Below are positions 26,171 through 37,143 of a stretch of DNA of 64,000 bases, one piece after another; the stretch's first letter is position 1, and every line of letters starts with the position of its first letter. The DNA comes from Methylobacterium sp. E-066 (GTDB taxonomy: Bacteria > Pseudomonadota > Alphaproteobacteria > Rhizobiales > Beijerinckiaceae): positions 23,749 to 87,748 of the forward strand of contig NZ_JAKSYO010000055.1 of assembly GCF_022829635.1 (NCBI RefSeq), read 5' to 3'. The notes below the pieces were generated by a model that did not search any database, was not told the DNA's origin, and was given only the letters and a program-made list of their open reading frames with translations. The position numbers and the translations under genes are program-made.

Positions 26171-27244
26171 ATGATCACCAGGCAGACATTTCTCAAGCTT
26201 GCGCTCACCGCCGCGATGCTGGCGGGCGTCGCCGTGCCCGAGGCACTTGCCGCCAACGGCGACCTGATCGGCGTCGCCATGCCGACCAAGTCGTCCCAGC
26301 GCTGGATCGACGACGGCAACAACATCGTGAAGCTGCTGGCCGCCAAGGGCTACAAGCCGGACCTGCAATACGCCGACGACGACATCCCCAACCAGCTCGC
26401 CCAGATCGAGAACATGCTCACCAAGGGCGCGAAGGTCCTGGTGATCGCGTCGATCGACGGGACGACGCTCAGCGACGTGCTGTCGAAGGCGAAGGACAGC
26501 GGCGTCAAGGTCATCGCCTACGACCGCCTGATCAAGGGCACCCCCAACGTCGACTTCTACGCGACGTTCGACAATTTCCAGGTGGGCGTGCAGCAGGCGA
26601 GCTCGATCGTCGACGCGCTCGGGCTGAAGGACGGCAAGGGCCCGTTCAACATCGAGCTGTTCGGCGGCTCGCCGGACGACAACAACGCCTACTTCTTCTA
26701 CGACGGCGCCCTGTCGGTGCTGCAACCCTACATCGACGCGAAGAAGCTCGTGGTCCGGTCCGGCCAGGCCGGCATGGACAAGGTCTCGACCCTGCGCTGG
26801 GACCCGGCCACCGCCCAGGCCCGCATGGATAACCTGCTCTCGGCCTATTACGGCAGCGCGAAGCTCGACGCGGTCCTGTCGCCCTACGACGGCATCTCGA
26901 TCGGCATCATCTCGTCGCTCAAGGGCGTCGGCTACGGCTCCGGCAGCCTGAAGATGCCGGTGGTCAGCGGCCAGGATGCCGAGCTGCAATCGGTCAAGTC
27001 GATCGTGGCCGGCGAGCAGTATTCGACGATCTTCAAGGATACGCGCGAGCTGGCCAAGGTGACGGTCGCGATGATCGACGCCATCGAATCCGGTCAGCAG
27101 CCGGAGGTCAACGACACCAAGACCTACAACAACGGTAAGAAGGTCGTCCCGTCCTACCTGCTGAAGCCTGTTGTGGTCACCAAGGCCAACTGGAAGCCGG
27201 TCCTGGTGGATACGGGCTACTACACCCTCGACCAGCTCAAGTGA
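26171..27244 (+). CDS. chvE: Sugar-binding protein ChvE of a multiple-monosaccharide ABC importer
   Basis: Periplasmic sugar-binding protein (357 aa) with a signal peptide ([20 protein letters not shown]). The mature start ([18 protein letters not shown]) and the C-terminal block [14 protein letters not shown] are characteristic of ChvE/MmsE, which binds xylose, glucose, galactose and related aldoses. The ATG at 26171 follows a GGGGGA site; one extra upstream TTG is ignored. It is first in the chvE-gguA-gguB operon, with a strong intergenic hairpin after it. In Agrobacterium ChvE also interacts with VirA; no vir genes are here. Confidence 0.92.
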   Translation: MITRQTFLKLALTAAMLAGVAVPEALAANGDLIGVAMPTKSSQRWIDDGNNIVKLLAAKGYKPDLQYADDDIPNQLAQIENMLTKGAKVLVIASIDGTTLSDVLSKAKDSGVKVIAYDRLIKGTPNVDFYATFDNFQVGVQQASSIVDALGLKDGKGPFNIELFGGSPDDNNAYFFYDGALSVLQPYIDAKKLVVRSGQAGMDKVSTLRWDPATAQARMDNLLSAYYGSAKLDAVLSPYDGISIGIISSLKGVGYGSGSLKMPVVSGQDAELQSVKSIVAGEQYSTIFKDTRELAKVTVAMIDAIESGQQPEVNDTKTYNNGKKVVPSYLLKPVVVTKANWKPVLVDTGYYTLDQLK

Positions 27245-27283
27245 GCCGAGCGGGCCCGGATATGCCGGCCCCGACAGATCCTA

Positions 27284-27310
27284 GCCGATGCCGGCACGTT
27301 CGGCATCGGC
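27284..27310 (+). promoter_or_regulatory. Intergenic stem-loop between chvE and gguA
   Basis: A perfect 10-bp stem GCCGATGCCG / CGGCATCGGC with a 7-nt loop and no U-tract. Such hairpins after the binding-protein gene commonly stabilise its mRNA 3' end and let it exceed the ATPase and permease in amount. That role is inferred here. Confidence 0.7.
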
Positions 27311-27345
27311 GTTCGATCCATGAATGACGAGCCGAAAGTGGTCGC

Positions 27346-28881
27346 ATGCAGCCCGTCCTCGAAATGCGGGGGATTACGAAGACATTCCCCGGGGTCAAGG
27401 CGCTCTCAGACGTCAACCTGACGGTCCGGCCAGCCGAGATCCACGCCCTGGTCGGCGAGAACGGTGCTGGGAAATCGACGCTGATGAAGGTCCTCAGCGG
27501 AGTCTATCCGCAGGGTACCTACGAGGGCGAGATCCACTACGAGGGCCGGCTCAGCCAGTTCCGGGACATCTCCGACAGCGAGCGCGTCGGGATCGTGATC
27601 ATCCACCAAGAGCTGGCGCTGGTGCCGTTCCTGTCGATCGCCGAGAACATCTTCCTCGGCAATGAGCCGTCCCGGTTCGGCATCATCGACCGGGACCGGA
27701 TGTTCACCCGGGCGGTCGAACTCCTCAGGACCGTGGGGCTCGAGGAGAATCCCGATACGCTCGTCACCCATCTCGGGGTCGGCAAGCAGCAGCTTGTCGA
27801 GATCGCCAAGGCGCTCTCCAAGAAGGTCAAGCTGCTCATCCTAGATGAGCCAACCGCGAGCCTGAGCGAGAAGGACAGCGACGCGCTCCTGCGCCTGCTC
27901 ATCAGCTTCCGGGAGCAGGGCATCGCGTCGATCCTGATCTCGCACAAGCTCAACGAGATCTCGAAGGTCGCCGACCGGATCACCGTCCTGCGCGACGGCA
28001 CCACCGTCGAGACCCTCGACTGCCAGGACGGGTCGATCGACGAGGACCGCATCATCCGCGGCATGGTCGGCCGCGCCATGGCGAACCGGTATCCGGCCCG
28101 CGAGCCGCGGATCGGCGATGTGATGCTGGAGGTGCGCGACTGGACGGTCCACCACGCCGTCCACGCCGACCGCCCGGTGGTGCGCAACGTCAACCTAACC
28201 CTCCGCAAGGGCGAGATCGTGGGAATTGCCGGCCTGATGGGCTCGGGCCGGACCGAGCTCGCCATGAGCCTGTTCGGCAGCGCCTACGGCCAGGGCATCT
28301 CGGGCCGCGTCCGGATCGAGGGCCGGGATGTCGATGTCTCGACCATCGGCAAGGCGATCGCGGCGGGCATCGCCTACGTCACCGAGGACCGCAAGCAGCT
28401 CGGCCTCGTGCTCGACGAGACCATCACCAAGAACACCACCCTGGCGAACCTCCCGGGCGTGTCCACGGCCTCGGTGATCGACGAGGACAAGGAACGCGGC
28501 GTCGCCACCGACTACCGGACCAAGATGCGCATCCGGTCCTTCGGGGTCGCGCAGCAGACCGTGAACCTCTCGGGCGGCAACCAGCAGAAGGTCGTGCTCA
28601 GCAAGTGGCTGTTCACGCACCCCAAGGTGCTGATCCTGGACGAGCCGACCCGGGGCATCGACGTCGGCGCCAAGTACGAAATCTACGCGATCATCAACGA
28701 GTTGGCCGATGGCGGCCGGGGCGTGCTGATGATCTCGTCGGAGATGCCGGAGCTGCTCGGCATGTGCGACCGCATCTACGTGATGAACGAGGGGCGCTTC
28801 GTGGGCGAGTTCCAGCGCTCGGAGGCGAGCCAGGAGGCGATCATGCGCGCGATCATGCGCTCGAAGGAACTGAACGGATGA
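27346..28881 (+). CDS. gguA: Sugar ABC transporter ATP-binding protein GguA
   Basis: 511-residue ATPase with two fused ABC domains, as in MglA/XylG-type importers. The first Walker A is GENGAGKST (about residue 40), with signature [15 protein letters not shown] and Walker [12 protein letters not shown]. The second half has a degenerate A-loop [10 protein letters not shown], the signature [15 protein letters not shown] and [11 protein letters not shown]. The [11 protein letters not shown] and GTYEGEIHY wording is typical of GguA. It couples ATP hydrolysis to uptake of ChvE-bound sugars at the membrane face. Its stop overlaps the gguB ATG (ATGA). Confidence 0.93.
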   Translation: MQPVLEMRGITKTFPGVKALSDVNLTVRPAEIHALVGENGAGKSTLMKVLSGVYPQGTYEGEIHYEGRLSQFRDISDSERVGIVIIHQELALVPFLSIAENIFLGNEPSRFGIIDRDRMFTRAVELLRTVGLEENPDTLVTHLGVGKQQLVEIAKALSKKVKLLILDEPTASLSEKDSDALLRLLISFREQGIASILISHKLNEISKVADRITVLRDGTTVETLDCQDGSIDEDRIIRGMVGRAMANRYPAREPRIGDVMLEVRDWTVHHAVHADRPVVRNVNLTLRKGEIVGIAGLMGSGRTELAMSLFGSAYGQGISGRVRIEGRDVDVSTIGKAIAAGIAYVTEDRKQLGLVLDETITKNTTLANLPGVSTASVIDEDKERGVATDYRTKMRIRSFGVAQQTVNLSGGNQQKVVLSKWLFTHPKVLILDEPTRGIDVGAKYEIYAIINELADGGRGVLMISSEMPELLGMCDRIYVMNEGRFVGEFQRSEASQEAIMRAIMRSKELNG

Positions 28882-30107
28882 CCGAGATTTCCGCGGCCAA
28901 GACGATGCCCTCCGGCCCTGATTCGATCCCGGAGGCCAAGCCCGCCGCCGATGCGCGTGCGAAGCGCGGCTTCCTCGGGACCTCGCAGGTCCGGGATTAC
29001 GGGCTGCTGATCGCCCTGCTGCTGATCACGCTGTTCTTCGAGTACACGACGAACGGCGTGCTGTTCCAGCCGCTCAACCTCACCAACCTGATCCTACAGA
29101 ACAGCTACGTCGTGGTGATGGCGCTGGGCATGCTGCTAGTCATCGTGGCCGGCCATATCGACCTGTCGATTGGCTCGATCGTCGGCTTCGTCGGCGCGCT
29201 GGCGGCCCTGCTGATGGTCCGCTTCGGCCTCGATCCCCTCTCCGCGACGATCATCTGCCTCGCGGTCGGCGCGGCGATCGGCGGTCTGCAGGGGTCGTTC
29301 GTCGCCTATCTCGGGATCCCGAGCTTCATCGTCACCCTGGCCGGCATGCTGGTGTTCCGCGGCCTGACCCTCGCCCTGCTCCAGGGTGCCTCGATCGGGC
29401 CGTTCCCGGAGGTGTTCCAGCTTCTCGCCAAGGGCTTTCTGGTCAATTTCGCCGGCCCCTGGACCTCGGTGCTGATCGGGGCGGTGCTCGCGCTCATCCT
29501 GTTCGGCATGAACTGGCAGCGCCGCGCCGTGCAGGTCCGCCATGGCAGCCAGCCCGACAGCCTGGCCGCGTTCGTGGCCCGCAACGGCATCACGACCATC
29601 GTGATCCTCGCCTTCGCGTATCAGATGAGCGCGTATCGCGGCCTGCCGAACGTGCTGATCGTGATGTTCGTGCTGGTGATGCTCTACCGCTTCATCACCA
29701 CGCGGACGACGATCGGGCGGCGGATCTATGCGCTCGGTGGCAACATCAAGGCCGCGCGCCTGTCGGGCATCAAGACCGAGCGGCTGACTTTCCTGACCTT
29801 CGCCAATATGGGCGCCCTGGCGGGACTCGCCGGCATGATCTTCGCCGCGCGGCTCAACACGGCGACCCCGAAGGCCGGCGTCGGCTTCGAGCTCGACGTG
29901 ATCGCGGCCTGCTTCATCGGCGGCGCGTCGGCGGCCGGCGGCATCGGCAAGGTCTCGGGCGTCGTCATCGGGGCGTTCATCATCGGCGTGATGAACAACG
30001 GCATGTCGATCCTCGGCATCGGCATCGACTACCAGCAGGTGATCAAGGGCATCGTGCTGCTCGCCGCAGTCTGCCTCGACGTCTACAACAAGAAGAACCG
30101 CGCCTAA
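28878..30107 (+). CDS. gguB: Sugar ABC transporter permease GguB
   Basis: 409-residue inner-membrane permease of the monosaccharide ABC family with about ten hydrophobic segments. Signatures include [26 protein letters not shown] and [23 protein letters not shown], and the late EAA-like region [17 protein letters not shown] with [14 protein letters not shown]. The N-terminal 35 residues are soluble. The start at 28878 overlaps the gguA stop, so GguA and GguB are translationally coupled. No gguC gene follows. Confidence 0.93.
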   Translation: MTEISAAKTMPSGPDSIPEAKPAADARAKRGFLGTSQVRDYGLLIALLLITLFFEYTTNGVLFQPLNLTNLILQNSYVVVMALGMLLVIVAGHIDLSIGSIVGFVGALAALLMVRFGLDPLSATIICLAVGAAIGGLQGSFVAYLGIPSFIVTLAGMLVFRGLTLALLQGASIGPFPEVFQLLAKGFLVNFAGPWTSVLIGAVLALILFGMNWQRRAVQVRHGSQPDSLAAFVARNGITTIVILAFAYQMSAYRGLPNVLIVMFVLVMLYRFITTRTTIGRRIYALGGNIKAARLSGIKTERLTFLTFANMGALAGLAGMIFAARLNTATPKAGVGFELDVIAACFIGGASAAGGIGKVSGVVIGAFIIGVMNNGMSILGIGIDYQQVIKGIVLLAAVCLDVYNKKNRA

Positions 30108-30134
30108 CCGGGAGCGGCGGCCGGCCCAGCAAAT

Positions 30135-30494
30135 CTACGAGGTCTGTTGGGGCTGCCGGTCGCCGTTGCGTTCCTGTTGGCTCCGTACCCCAGGTAGGTC
30201 GGGGGCCGGCTGCATGATCTTGGTCATCAGCAGCCGATGGGGCGCCGGGCCGGCCAGGAGCTGAATCGCCTGCGGCTCGGGCGGCGGCGGCGGAGTCGGC
30301 GCGGGAGCCTGACGCTTCGGCTTCTTGGGCGCTGGCATCGCCGAGAAGCCGACGCACAGCACCAGGCACGACAGCCCGGTCACGACGCCCTCCACGGTCG
30401 GGTCCGGATGGGTCATCAGGTAACCGAGCCCGCCGAGCCCCGAGCCGGCGGCCAGGATGCGGGATAGGGACGGATACGAGGGCATGCCCGACAC
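30135..30494 (-). CDS. Hypothetical protein with membrane segments and Pro-rich region
   Basis: 119-residue frame convergent with gguB. Residues 10-28 and 36-53 are hydrophobic (GGLGYLMTHPDPTVEGVVTG between them), a proline run PAPTPPPPPEPQ lies at about 64-75, and the C-terminal tail is polar and Gln-rich. A start at the second Met (30482) is equally possible. I do not recognise the family. It is probably an inner-membrane protein if real. Confidence 0.5.
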   Translation of the reverse strand: MSGMPSYPSLSRILAAGSGLGGLGYLMTHPDPTVEGVVTGLSCLVLCVGFSAMPAPKKPKRQAPAPTPPPPPEPQAIQLLAGPAPHRLLMTKIMQPAPDLPGVRSQQERNGDRQPQQTS

Positions 30495-30589
30495 TCGGGC
30501 CTGCGTTCTTGCGGGTCGGTCAAACCGACCCGTTCAATTGTCGCGATCCGGGCCAGCTCTGTCCTGGGCGCATAGGGGCGCCGGACGGC

Positions 30590-31561
30590 TCAGGTCTTGC
30601 GCGCCACCGTGAAGCGGGCGGCGTCCCGCAGGGTCCGCGCCTTCTCGCCCCAGAGCGCCACCGCGTCCTCGCAGACGCCGACCAGGCGGTCGCACTCGGC
30701 CCGGGCGCCGTCGAGGCCGAGGCGGTCGACCAGCGTGGCCTTGCCGGCGTCCTTGTCCTTGCCGGTGGCCTTGCCCATCGCCTCCGGGGAGGCCTCCCGG
30801 TCGAGGATGTCGTCGGCGATCTGGAAGGCCTGGCCGAGCGCCAGCCCGTAGCGCAGCAGCGCCGCGCGCTGCTCTTCATCCGCGCCGCCGACGATCGCGC
30901 CCGCTTCGACCGAGAAGGCCAGGATCGCCCCGGTCTTCATCGCCTGCATCCGCAGGGTGTCGTCCACGTCCATGGTGGCGGCACCAAACCGCCCCTCGGC
31001 GGTGAGGTCGAGGAGCTGGCCGCCGACCATCCCGCCGAGCCCGGAGGCGCGGGCGAGCCCGAGCACCAGGTCGGCGCGGATCCGCGCGTCGGGCTGCCAG
31101 GTCGGGTAGGCGACGATCTCGAAGGCCAGCGTCTGCAGGGCGTCGCCCACCAGGATCGCCGTTGCCTCGTCGTAGGCCTTGTGCACCGTCGGCTTGCCGC
31201 GGCGCATATCGTCGTCGTCCATGGCCGGCAGGTCGTCGTGGACGAGGCTGTAGCAATGCACGAGCTCGACCCCGGCGCCGGCCGCGAGCGCCGCGGCCTC
31301 AGAACCGCCGAGCATCCGGGCGGTCTCGATGGCGAGGAACGGGCGCAGGCGCTTGCCGCCGCCGAGCACGGCGTGCCGCATCGCCTCCATCAGGCGCGGC
31401 GGCCGGGCAATCTCGCCGGGGCCGACCTCGGGTCCGAGGCGGTCGACCAAAAAGGTCTCGACCGCCTCGGCGACCTGCGCGAGCCTGTGGGAAAACTCGT
31501 AGGCGGGGGTGCCAGCCTTGACCGAACCGGTCTGAGCCTGCGTTGAGGAAGTCGAGGTCAT
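30590..31561 (-). CDS. ispA: Short/medium-chain polyprenyl diphosphate synthase (FPP/GGPP type)
   Basis: 323-residue trans-prenyltransferase making farnesyl or geranylgeranyl diphosphate for ubiquinone, hopanoid or carotenoid synthesis. The first Asp-rich motif is DDLPAMDDDD, with the two extra residues typical of bacterial FPP synthases, and the second is DDILD. The GGGKRLRP substrate block is at about residue 70. Chain length cannot be read with certainty. The ATG at 31561 was chosen because the frame upstream is antisense to mtgA. Divergent mtgA begins close by, so the two share a very short control region. Confidence 0.88.
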   Translation of the reverse strand: MTSTSSTQAQTGSVKAGTPAYEFSHRLAQVAEAVETFLVDRLGPEVGPGEIARPPRLMEAMRHAVLGGGKRLRPFLAIETARMLGGSEAAALAAGAGVELVHCYSLVHDDLPAMDDDDMRRGKPTVHKAYDEATAILVGDALQTLAFEIVAYPTWQPDARIRADLVLGLARASGLGGMVGGQLLDLTAEGRFGAATMDVDDTLRMQAMKTGAILAFSVEAGAIVGGADEEQRAALLRYGLALGQAFQIADDILDREASPEAMGKATGKDKDAGKATLVDRLGLDGARAECDRLVGVCEDAVALWGEKARTLRDAARFTVARKT

Positions 31562-31579
31562 CGGGCGCTGCGTCCGGTC

Positions 31580-32380
31580 TTGGCCTGGCGAAATCAATCG
31601 GGCGTCGCTTTGCGCGGAGATGAAATCACGTTCGACCGAACCGGACCCAGGCGGAACGCGGCAGCGCGCGGCGTCCCACGAGACTTGCCACGCGCTCGCC
31701 CAAGGCGCTCTCGCCGTGTGCGCCGGATCGTGGGAGCGCTTCTGCTGCTCCCCGCCGCCGGATTCATCTTCACGCTCACGCTGGCGCTCGTCTATAGCGC
31801 GGTGACGCCGCCGTCGACCCTGATGCTCGGACGGTGGTTGACGCTTCAGCCCGTGAGCCGCGATCCGGTGCCGCTCGCCGCGATCGCGCCGGTGCTGCCG
31901 CAGGCGGTGATCGCCTCGGAGGACCAGCGCTTCTGCCTGGATTACGGCGTCGATTTCGGGGCGATCCGCGAAGTCGTGGAGGACGAGGATTCGCCGAGCC
32001 GGGGCGCCTCGACCATCGCCATGCAGACGGTGAAGAACGTCTTCCTGTGGCCGGGCCGCTCCTACATCCGCAAGGTTCTGGAGATTCCCCTCGCGCTGGC
32101 GCTCGACGCCCTCTGGGGCAAGCGGCGGATGATGGAGATCTACCTCAACGTCGCCGAGTGGGGCGACGGCATCTACGGCGCGCAGGCGGCGAGCCGTCAT
32201 TGGTTCGGCAAGGATGCGAGCCGGCTGACCCGGAGTGAGGCGGCCCTCCTGGTCGCCGTGCTGCCGAACCCAATCACCCGCAGCGCCGGCCGCCCCTCCC
32301 CCGGGGTCCGCCGCCGCGCCGCGCAGATCCAGGCCATGATGGGCCAGATCGAGGGGCTCACGGGCTGCCTGCGACGGTAA
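31580..32380 (+). CDS. mtgA: Monofunctional biosynthetic peptidoglycan transglycosylase
   Basis: GT51 glycosyltransferase polymerising lipid II glycan strands at the periplasmic face. An Arg-rich N-terminus precedes a single membrane anchor (IVGALLLLPAAGFIFTLTLAL). The catalytic Glu is in VIASEDQRF, and the second conserved block is GASTIAMQTVKNVFLWPGRSYIRK, followed by EIYLNVAEWGDG. The start is uncertain: the TTG at 31580 gives 266 aa and a GTG at 31718 gives 220 aa, bracketing the usual length of about 240. It is divergent from the prenyl synthase gene. Confidence 0.9.
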   Translation: MAWRNQSGVALRGDEITFDRTGPRRNAAARGVPRDLPRARPRRSRRVRRIVGALLLLPAAGFIFTLTLALVYSAVTPPSTLMLGRWLTLQPVSRDPVPLAAIAPVLPQAVIASEDQRFCLDYGVDFGAIREVVEDEDSPSRGASTIAMQTVKNVFLWPGRSYIRKVLEIPLALALDALWGKRRMMEIYLNVAEWGDGIYGAQAASRHWFGKDASRLTRSEAALLVAVLPNPITRSAGRPSPGVRRRAAQIQAMMGQIEGLTGCLRR

Positions 32381-32385
32381 TTTTT

Positions 32386-33036
32386 TTACGATCCGGCGCT
32401 CGATGGCTGTTCGCTGGCGCTTTTGATCGACGCGAGGGTGCGCCGGCGCACGAGGCCGCTGACCGGGCGGATCAGGAGCCAGTAGGGTGTGAACTTCAGG
32501 CGCGCGGCGCGGCTCGCGCAGGACACGCGCGTCTCGGTGACGAGCCGGGTCCGGCCGTCGGGATCGCGCCGCGCCGTGAAGGCCAGGGCGAGCTTGGCGG
32601 CGTGGGCCGCATCGAACGCCAGGAATGCGGCGCCGTCGGCGATCGGCTCCAGGCCGAAATCCGGGCGCCAGAACCGGCCGACCAAGCCGTAGACGATCTC
32701 GCTCTCGCTCCGGCCGAGGAGCGTGAACTCGTGGAATCCGAACGGCGCCCGCAGAGCCTCCGGCTTGCCGAGGAGGCGCATCGGCAGCTCCCGCAGGCCG
32801 ATCATGAGCCGAAAGAACCGGTCCGAGTCCGGGCGATAGGCGACGACGCTGTCGAGGATCGCGGCCGGTTCGGCGGCCACCAGGCAGGCATGCGTCTCGC
32901 TGAACTGGTAGGTCGGCAGGTATCGGTCGAGGAGGCGCATGCCGGAGTCAGGCGGTGTTCGCTGGAAGCGTTCGAGCCGATCGACCCGCGCCGTCATACG
33001 GTGGAACCAGCCATGAGCGTCCCCGACTCGCGACAT
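32386..33036 (-). CDS. Hypothetical protein, SRPBCC-like
   Basis: 216-residue protein that I do not assign firmly. The segment MRLLDRYLPTYQFSETHACLVAA, with a central RFWRPDFGLEPI and a C-terminal RTRLVTETRVSC, gives alternating strands compatible with a START/SRPBCC-type lipid-binding fold. The start could also be the ATG at 32940, where homology-like sequence begins; the first 32 residues are Arg/Pro-rich. It is convergent with mtgA, 5 bp apart, and divergent from the duplicated protein gene that follows. Confidence 0.6.
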   Translation of the reverse strand: MSRVGDAHGWFHRMTARVDRLERFQRTPPDSGMRLLDRYLPTYQFSETHACLVAAEPAAILDSVVAYRPDSDRFFRLMIGLRELPMRLLGKPEALRAPFGFHEFTLLGRSESEIVYGLVGRFWRPDFGLEPIADGAAFLAFDAAHAAKLALAFTARRDPDGRTRLVTETRVSCASRAARLKFTPYWLLIRPVSGLVRRRTLASIKSASEQPSSAGS

Positions 33037-33158
33037 CCGAACCCGATACAGGTTGATCGGACGGCATGCGGACGCAAGCGCTGTCTACGGCGGTAGCAGC
33101 CGCCGAATCGGCTCTGTAAGAGGAGCGCCAGATCCGCCACACCTGGGACCCACCAACA

Positions 33159-33779
33159 ATGAACGACGCCGTCTACGACCTCACCCTCGAGCGCATCGCC
33201 CTGATCCGCCGGATGGTGGTCGCCTGGAACGGCGCCGAGCCCGGCGCGCCGATGATTCACCCGGAGGCGCCCTACGGCAGCCACGACCGGGACGGCGACA
33301 TCGCCAACGTCACGGGGGACGATGACGGCGCCGAGGAAGAGCACCGGGCGCTGGAGGATGGGCTGGCTGTGTTCTCGCAAAACGCCGTGCTGAAGCCCGG
33401 CCGCTACCAGTACCACAATCCGCTGGCGAAGCTCGATTGCGCGGCGATCACCGACGTGTTCCGGGATGCCGCCACCGGCGAGACGCCGGAACATATCACC
33501 TTCGCTGTGACGGACGAGCACCTCGCGCTGATCCCGCGGCTCAACCACGTCTGGGACGAGGCCCACGGCGTGCCGCGCATCGATCCGGACCGGCCCTATG
33601 GCGGGACGGAGCCGTACACCCGCGACATGGGCCGCCATCTCGGCGGTGCTTCCGATGAGGACAGCCTGGCCCGGCTCCATCGCGAGATGCAGCCGGCCTT
33701 CCAGATCTTTCTGCGCTATGCCGATCTCGGGCCCGGCGCGTTCCGCCGGAATGCCGCATCGGTCTGGGAGCCCGCCTGA
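33159..33779 (+). CDS. Conserved hypothetical protein with internal duplication
   Basis: 206-residue acidic soluble protein made of two similar halves. Half one (about 5-45) reads LTLERIALIRRMVVAW ... IHPEAPYG, and half two (about 115-155) reads VTDEHLALIPRLNHVW ... IDPDRPYG, each ending in an acidic DI or DM turn. Single or double copies of this Thr-x-Glu-His ... PYG unit recur in hypothetical proteins of many bacteria, with no known function. It has no signal peptide and stands alone between a divergent hypothetical gene and a family C repeat. Confidence 0.75.
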   Translation: MNDAVYDLTLERIALIRRMVVAWNGAEPGAPMIHPEAPYGSHDRDGDIANVTGDDDGAEEEHRALEDGLAVFSQNAVLKPGRYQYHNPLAKLDCAAITDVFRDAATGETPEHITFAVTDEHLALIPRLNHVWDEAHGVPRIDPDRPYGGTEPYTRDMGRHLGGASDEDSLARLHREMQPAFQIFLRYADLGPGAFRRNAASVWEPA

Positions 33780-33905
33780 GCGCGCGCCGCCGAGGCGGTC
33801 ACCAGTCCGGCGTAAGCGAGCGCGTCACATCGAAGACATGGAAGCCTGTCTCGCGACGTGGTCCCGGTCGGAGACGGTTCTGATCGCCGGAGATCCCAGT
33901 CTCTT

Positions 33906-34016
33906 CCCTCATCCTGAGGTGCTGCGCAGCAGCCTCGAAGGAGCCCTCCAGGGATCCCGTGGCTGGCTGGAGGCCTCCTTCGAGGCCCGCTTGCGCGGGC
34001 GCCTCAGGATGAGGGA
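33906..34016. repeat. Long inverted doublet of family C palindrome
   Basis: CCCTCATCCTGAGG at the left and CCTCAGGATGAGGGA at the right, with inner CTCGAAGGAGCCCTCCAG / CTGGAGGCCTCCTTCGAG. The left tip is a different perfect palindrome (TGCTGCGCAGCA) from those of other copies. It lies between the duplicated hypothetical gene and argG; the rest of the 286-bp gap shows nothing. Confidence 0.88.
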
Positions 34017-34065
34017 GAGTGGGAAGGACCGGTCAAATAGGCTCTGGACGCCGGCTTCGGGACGC

Positions 34066-35304
<1,239 letters not shown>

Positions 35305-35508
35305 GCTGGTTCCGGAACTGGTGCAGGGTGTCGGCGGCTTATCGCGGGCATCATCGGCCTGCAACCGGCGTGCCGCTTCGCGCGTAGCCTGTTGCCGGAC
35401 GATCGACAGCGTTTCGCCTCATGACGGCCTTGCGGCCGTGTGAGGCACGGCGCGGCGCGGGCATTGCCTGATCCCCGCAGCACGAAGAGCATCGGAGAAG
35501 CGAAGTCC

Positions 35509-36135
35509 ATGGCGCGCCAGCCAACCCTGGAGTTCTGGTACGAATTCGCCTCCTCGTATTCCTACCTCGCGGCGATGCGGATCGAGGCCGCCGCCGCCGA
35601 GGCCGGGGTCGCGGTACGCTGGCGGCCGTTCCTGGTCGGGCCGCTGTTCGCGTCGCAGGGCTGGACGACCTCGCCGTTCAATCTCTATCCGGCCAAGGGC
35701 AAGAACATGTGGCGCGACGTGGAGCGCGAGGCTGCCCGCCTCGGCCTGCCGCCGCTCACCCGGCCGGCACAGTTTCCCCAGAACAGCCTCAGCGCGGTGC
35801 GGGCGGCGGTCTACGGCCACGACCAGGATTGGCTGGTGCCGTTCTCCAAAGCGGTCTTTTCCGCGAGCTTCGCCGAGGGGCGCTCGATCGCCGAGCCGGC
35901 CGCCGTGGTCGAGATCCTCGATTCGCTCGGGCTCGACGGCACCCAGACCATCCGCGCCGCCGCCGGCGAGGCGAACAAGACCCGGCTGCGGGTCAGCGTC
36001 GAGGAGGCGCGCTCCCGCGGCATTTACGGCGCCCCGACGTTCCTGGCCGATGACGGCGAGCTGTTCTGGGGCAACGACCGCCTGGAACAGGCCCTGGCCT
36101 GGGCGGTGGGCGACCGCCCGGCCGGGATCCGGTAG
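35509..36135 (+). CDS. 2-hydroxychromene-2-carboxylate isomerase family protein
   Basis: 208-residue DsbA-fold protein of the HCCA isomerase / kappa-class GST group. The N-terminus LEFWYEFASSYSYLAA carries the catalytic Ser (15 or 16) that replaces the thiol, and the C-terminal GIYGAPTFLADDGELFWGNDRLE is the conserved glutathione-site region. True naphthalene-pathway isomerases come from this family, but no aromatic catabolic genes are nearby, so the substrate is unknown. It is divergent from argG and 95 bp upstream of another thioredoxin-fold gene. Confidence 0.85.
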   Translation: MARQPTLEFWYEFASSYSYLAAMRIEAAAAEAGVAVRWRPFLVGPLFASQGWTTSPFNLYPAKGKNMWRDVEREAARLGLPPLTRPAQFPQNSLSAVRAAVYGHDQDWLVPFSKAVFSASFAEGRSIAEPAAVVEILDSLGLDGTQTIRAAAGEANKTRLRVSVEEARSRGIYGAPTFLADDGELFWGNDRLEQALAWAVGDRPAGIR

Positions 36136-36230
36136 GGCGGCGTTCACGGACCTGCGCCATCACGGCCATGAGATCCCGCGTGCCGGCTCAGCCTCGGCCA
36201 AAACGACCCCTTCTGTCCCGGACGGTATTC

Positions 36231-36926
36231 ATGGTGCTGACGCGTCGTCACCTCATCGCGGCTGCTGCGGCCGGTGCTGCCTTCAGCGCCGGGCTCGGGC
36301 GGGCCGCCGCCCAATCCTACGGCCAGCGTGTCCCCGTCACCGGCGATGACGGACGCGCCGTCGCGAACTCGATCCTGCCGGGTGAGATCACCGGGCAGAT
36401 CCCGGGCCTGCGCGGCGTCACCTATGCCGGTCCGCGCGAGGCCCAGACCACCCTCTACGAGTTCTTCGACTTCAACTGCCCCTACTGCCGCAAGGCTGCC
36501 GCCGACGTGGTCGCCCTGCACGATTCCGATCCGGACCTGCGCATCGGCCTCGTCAACAACCCGATCCTGTCGCCGCAATCCGCCCAGGCCGCCAAGGTGA
36601 TGCTGGGGGTGCAGCGCAAGCTCGGCTCGGTCGCCGCCTGGAATTTCTACCGGACGCTGCTGAGCAAGCCCGGCCGCATCGATGGGCCCGGCGCGCTCAC
36701 GGCCGCGGCCACTCTTGGCATACCGCAGGCGGAGGTCGAGGAGATCGCCGACAGCGAGGAGGTCCGGCTGGCGCTCAAGAGCCAGATGCGGATGGCGGCC
36801 GATCTCGGCCTCTACGCCACGCCGTCCTACGTTCTCGGCAACAGCGGCATCCTCGGCCATCCTGGTGCCAACGCCATGGCGAAGATGGTCGCCAGCACCC
36901 GGCGCTGCGATCGGCTGGCCTGCTGA
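36231..36926 (+). CDS. Exported DsbA family thiol oxidoreductase
   Basis: 231-residue exported thioredoxin-fold protein. The N-terminus has twin arginines followed by a hydrophobic stretch (RRHLIAAAAAGAAFSAGLG), suggesting Tat or Sec export. The redox motif Cys83-Pro-Tyr-Cys86 lies in FDFNCPYCRK and the cis-Pro in ATPSYVLGN. It belongs to the 27-kDa outer membrane protein/DsbG-like group of alphaproteobacteria, involved in periplasmic disulfide formation. The ATG at 36231 was chosen because the signal peptide starts there. The atp operon follows after 217 bp. Confidence 0.87.
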   Translation: MVLTRRHLIAAAAAGAAFSAGLGRAAAQSYGQRVPVTGDDGRAVANSILPGEITGQIPGLRGVTYAGPREAQTTLYEFFDFNCPYCRKAAADVVALHDSDPDLRIGLVNNPILSPQSAQAAKVMLGVQRKLGSVAAWNFYRTLLSKPGRIDGPGALTAAATLGIPQAEVEEIADSEEVRLALKSQMRMAADLGLYATPSYVLGNSGILGHPGANAMAKMVASTRRCDRLAC

Positions 36927-37143
36927 GGCACGCTGCGTCACACTTCTGCCGCCGTATCGCGCAGAGCCACCCCGGTCCGTGTTGCGTGCGGCCATGCTGA
37001 CATGCTAGGCGGTCGCCGCGCCACAAGGGCTGGTCCTCGACCCGTCCCCGTTGCTGGCGCGATCCCACGTCCCGTACGGTCTCCGCACCGCGTTCCCGGC
37101 CGGAGCGCGCGGAGCGGGCGGGCAACAGAGAAGAGAGCGACGG

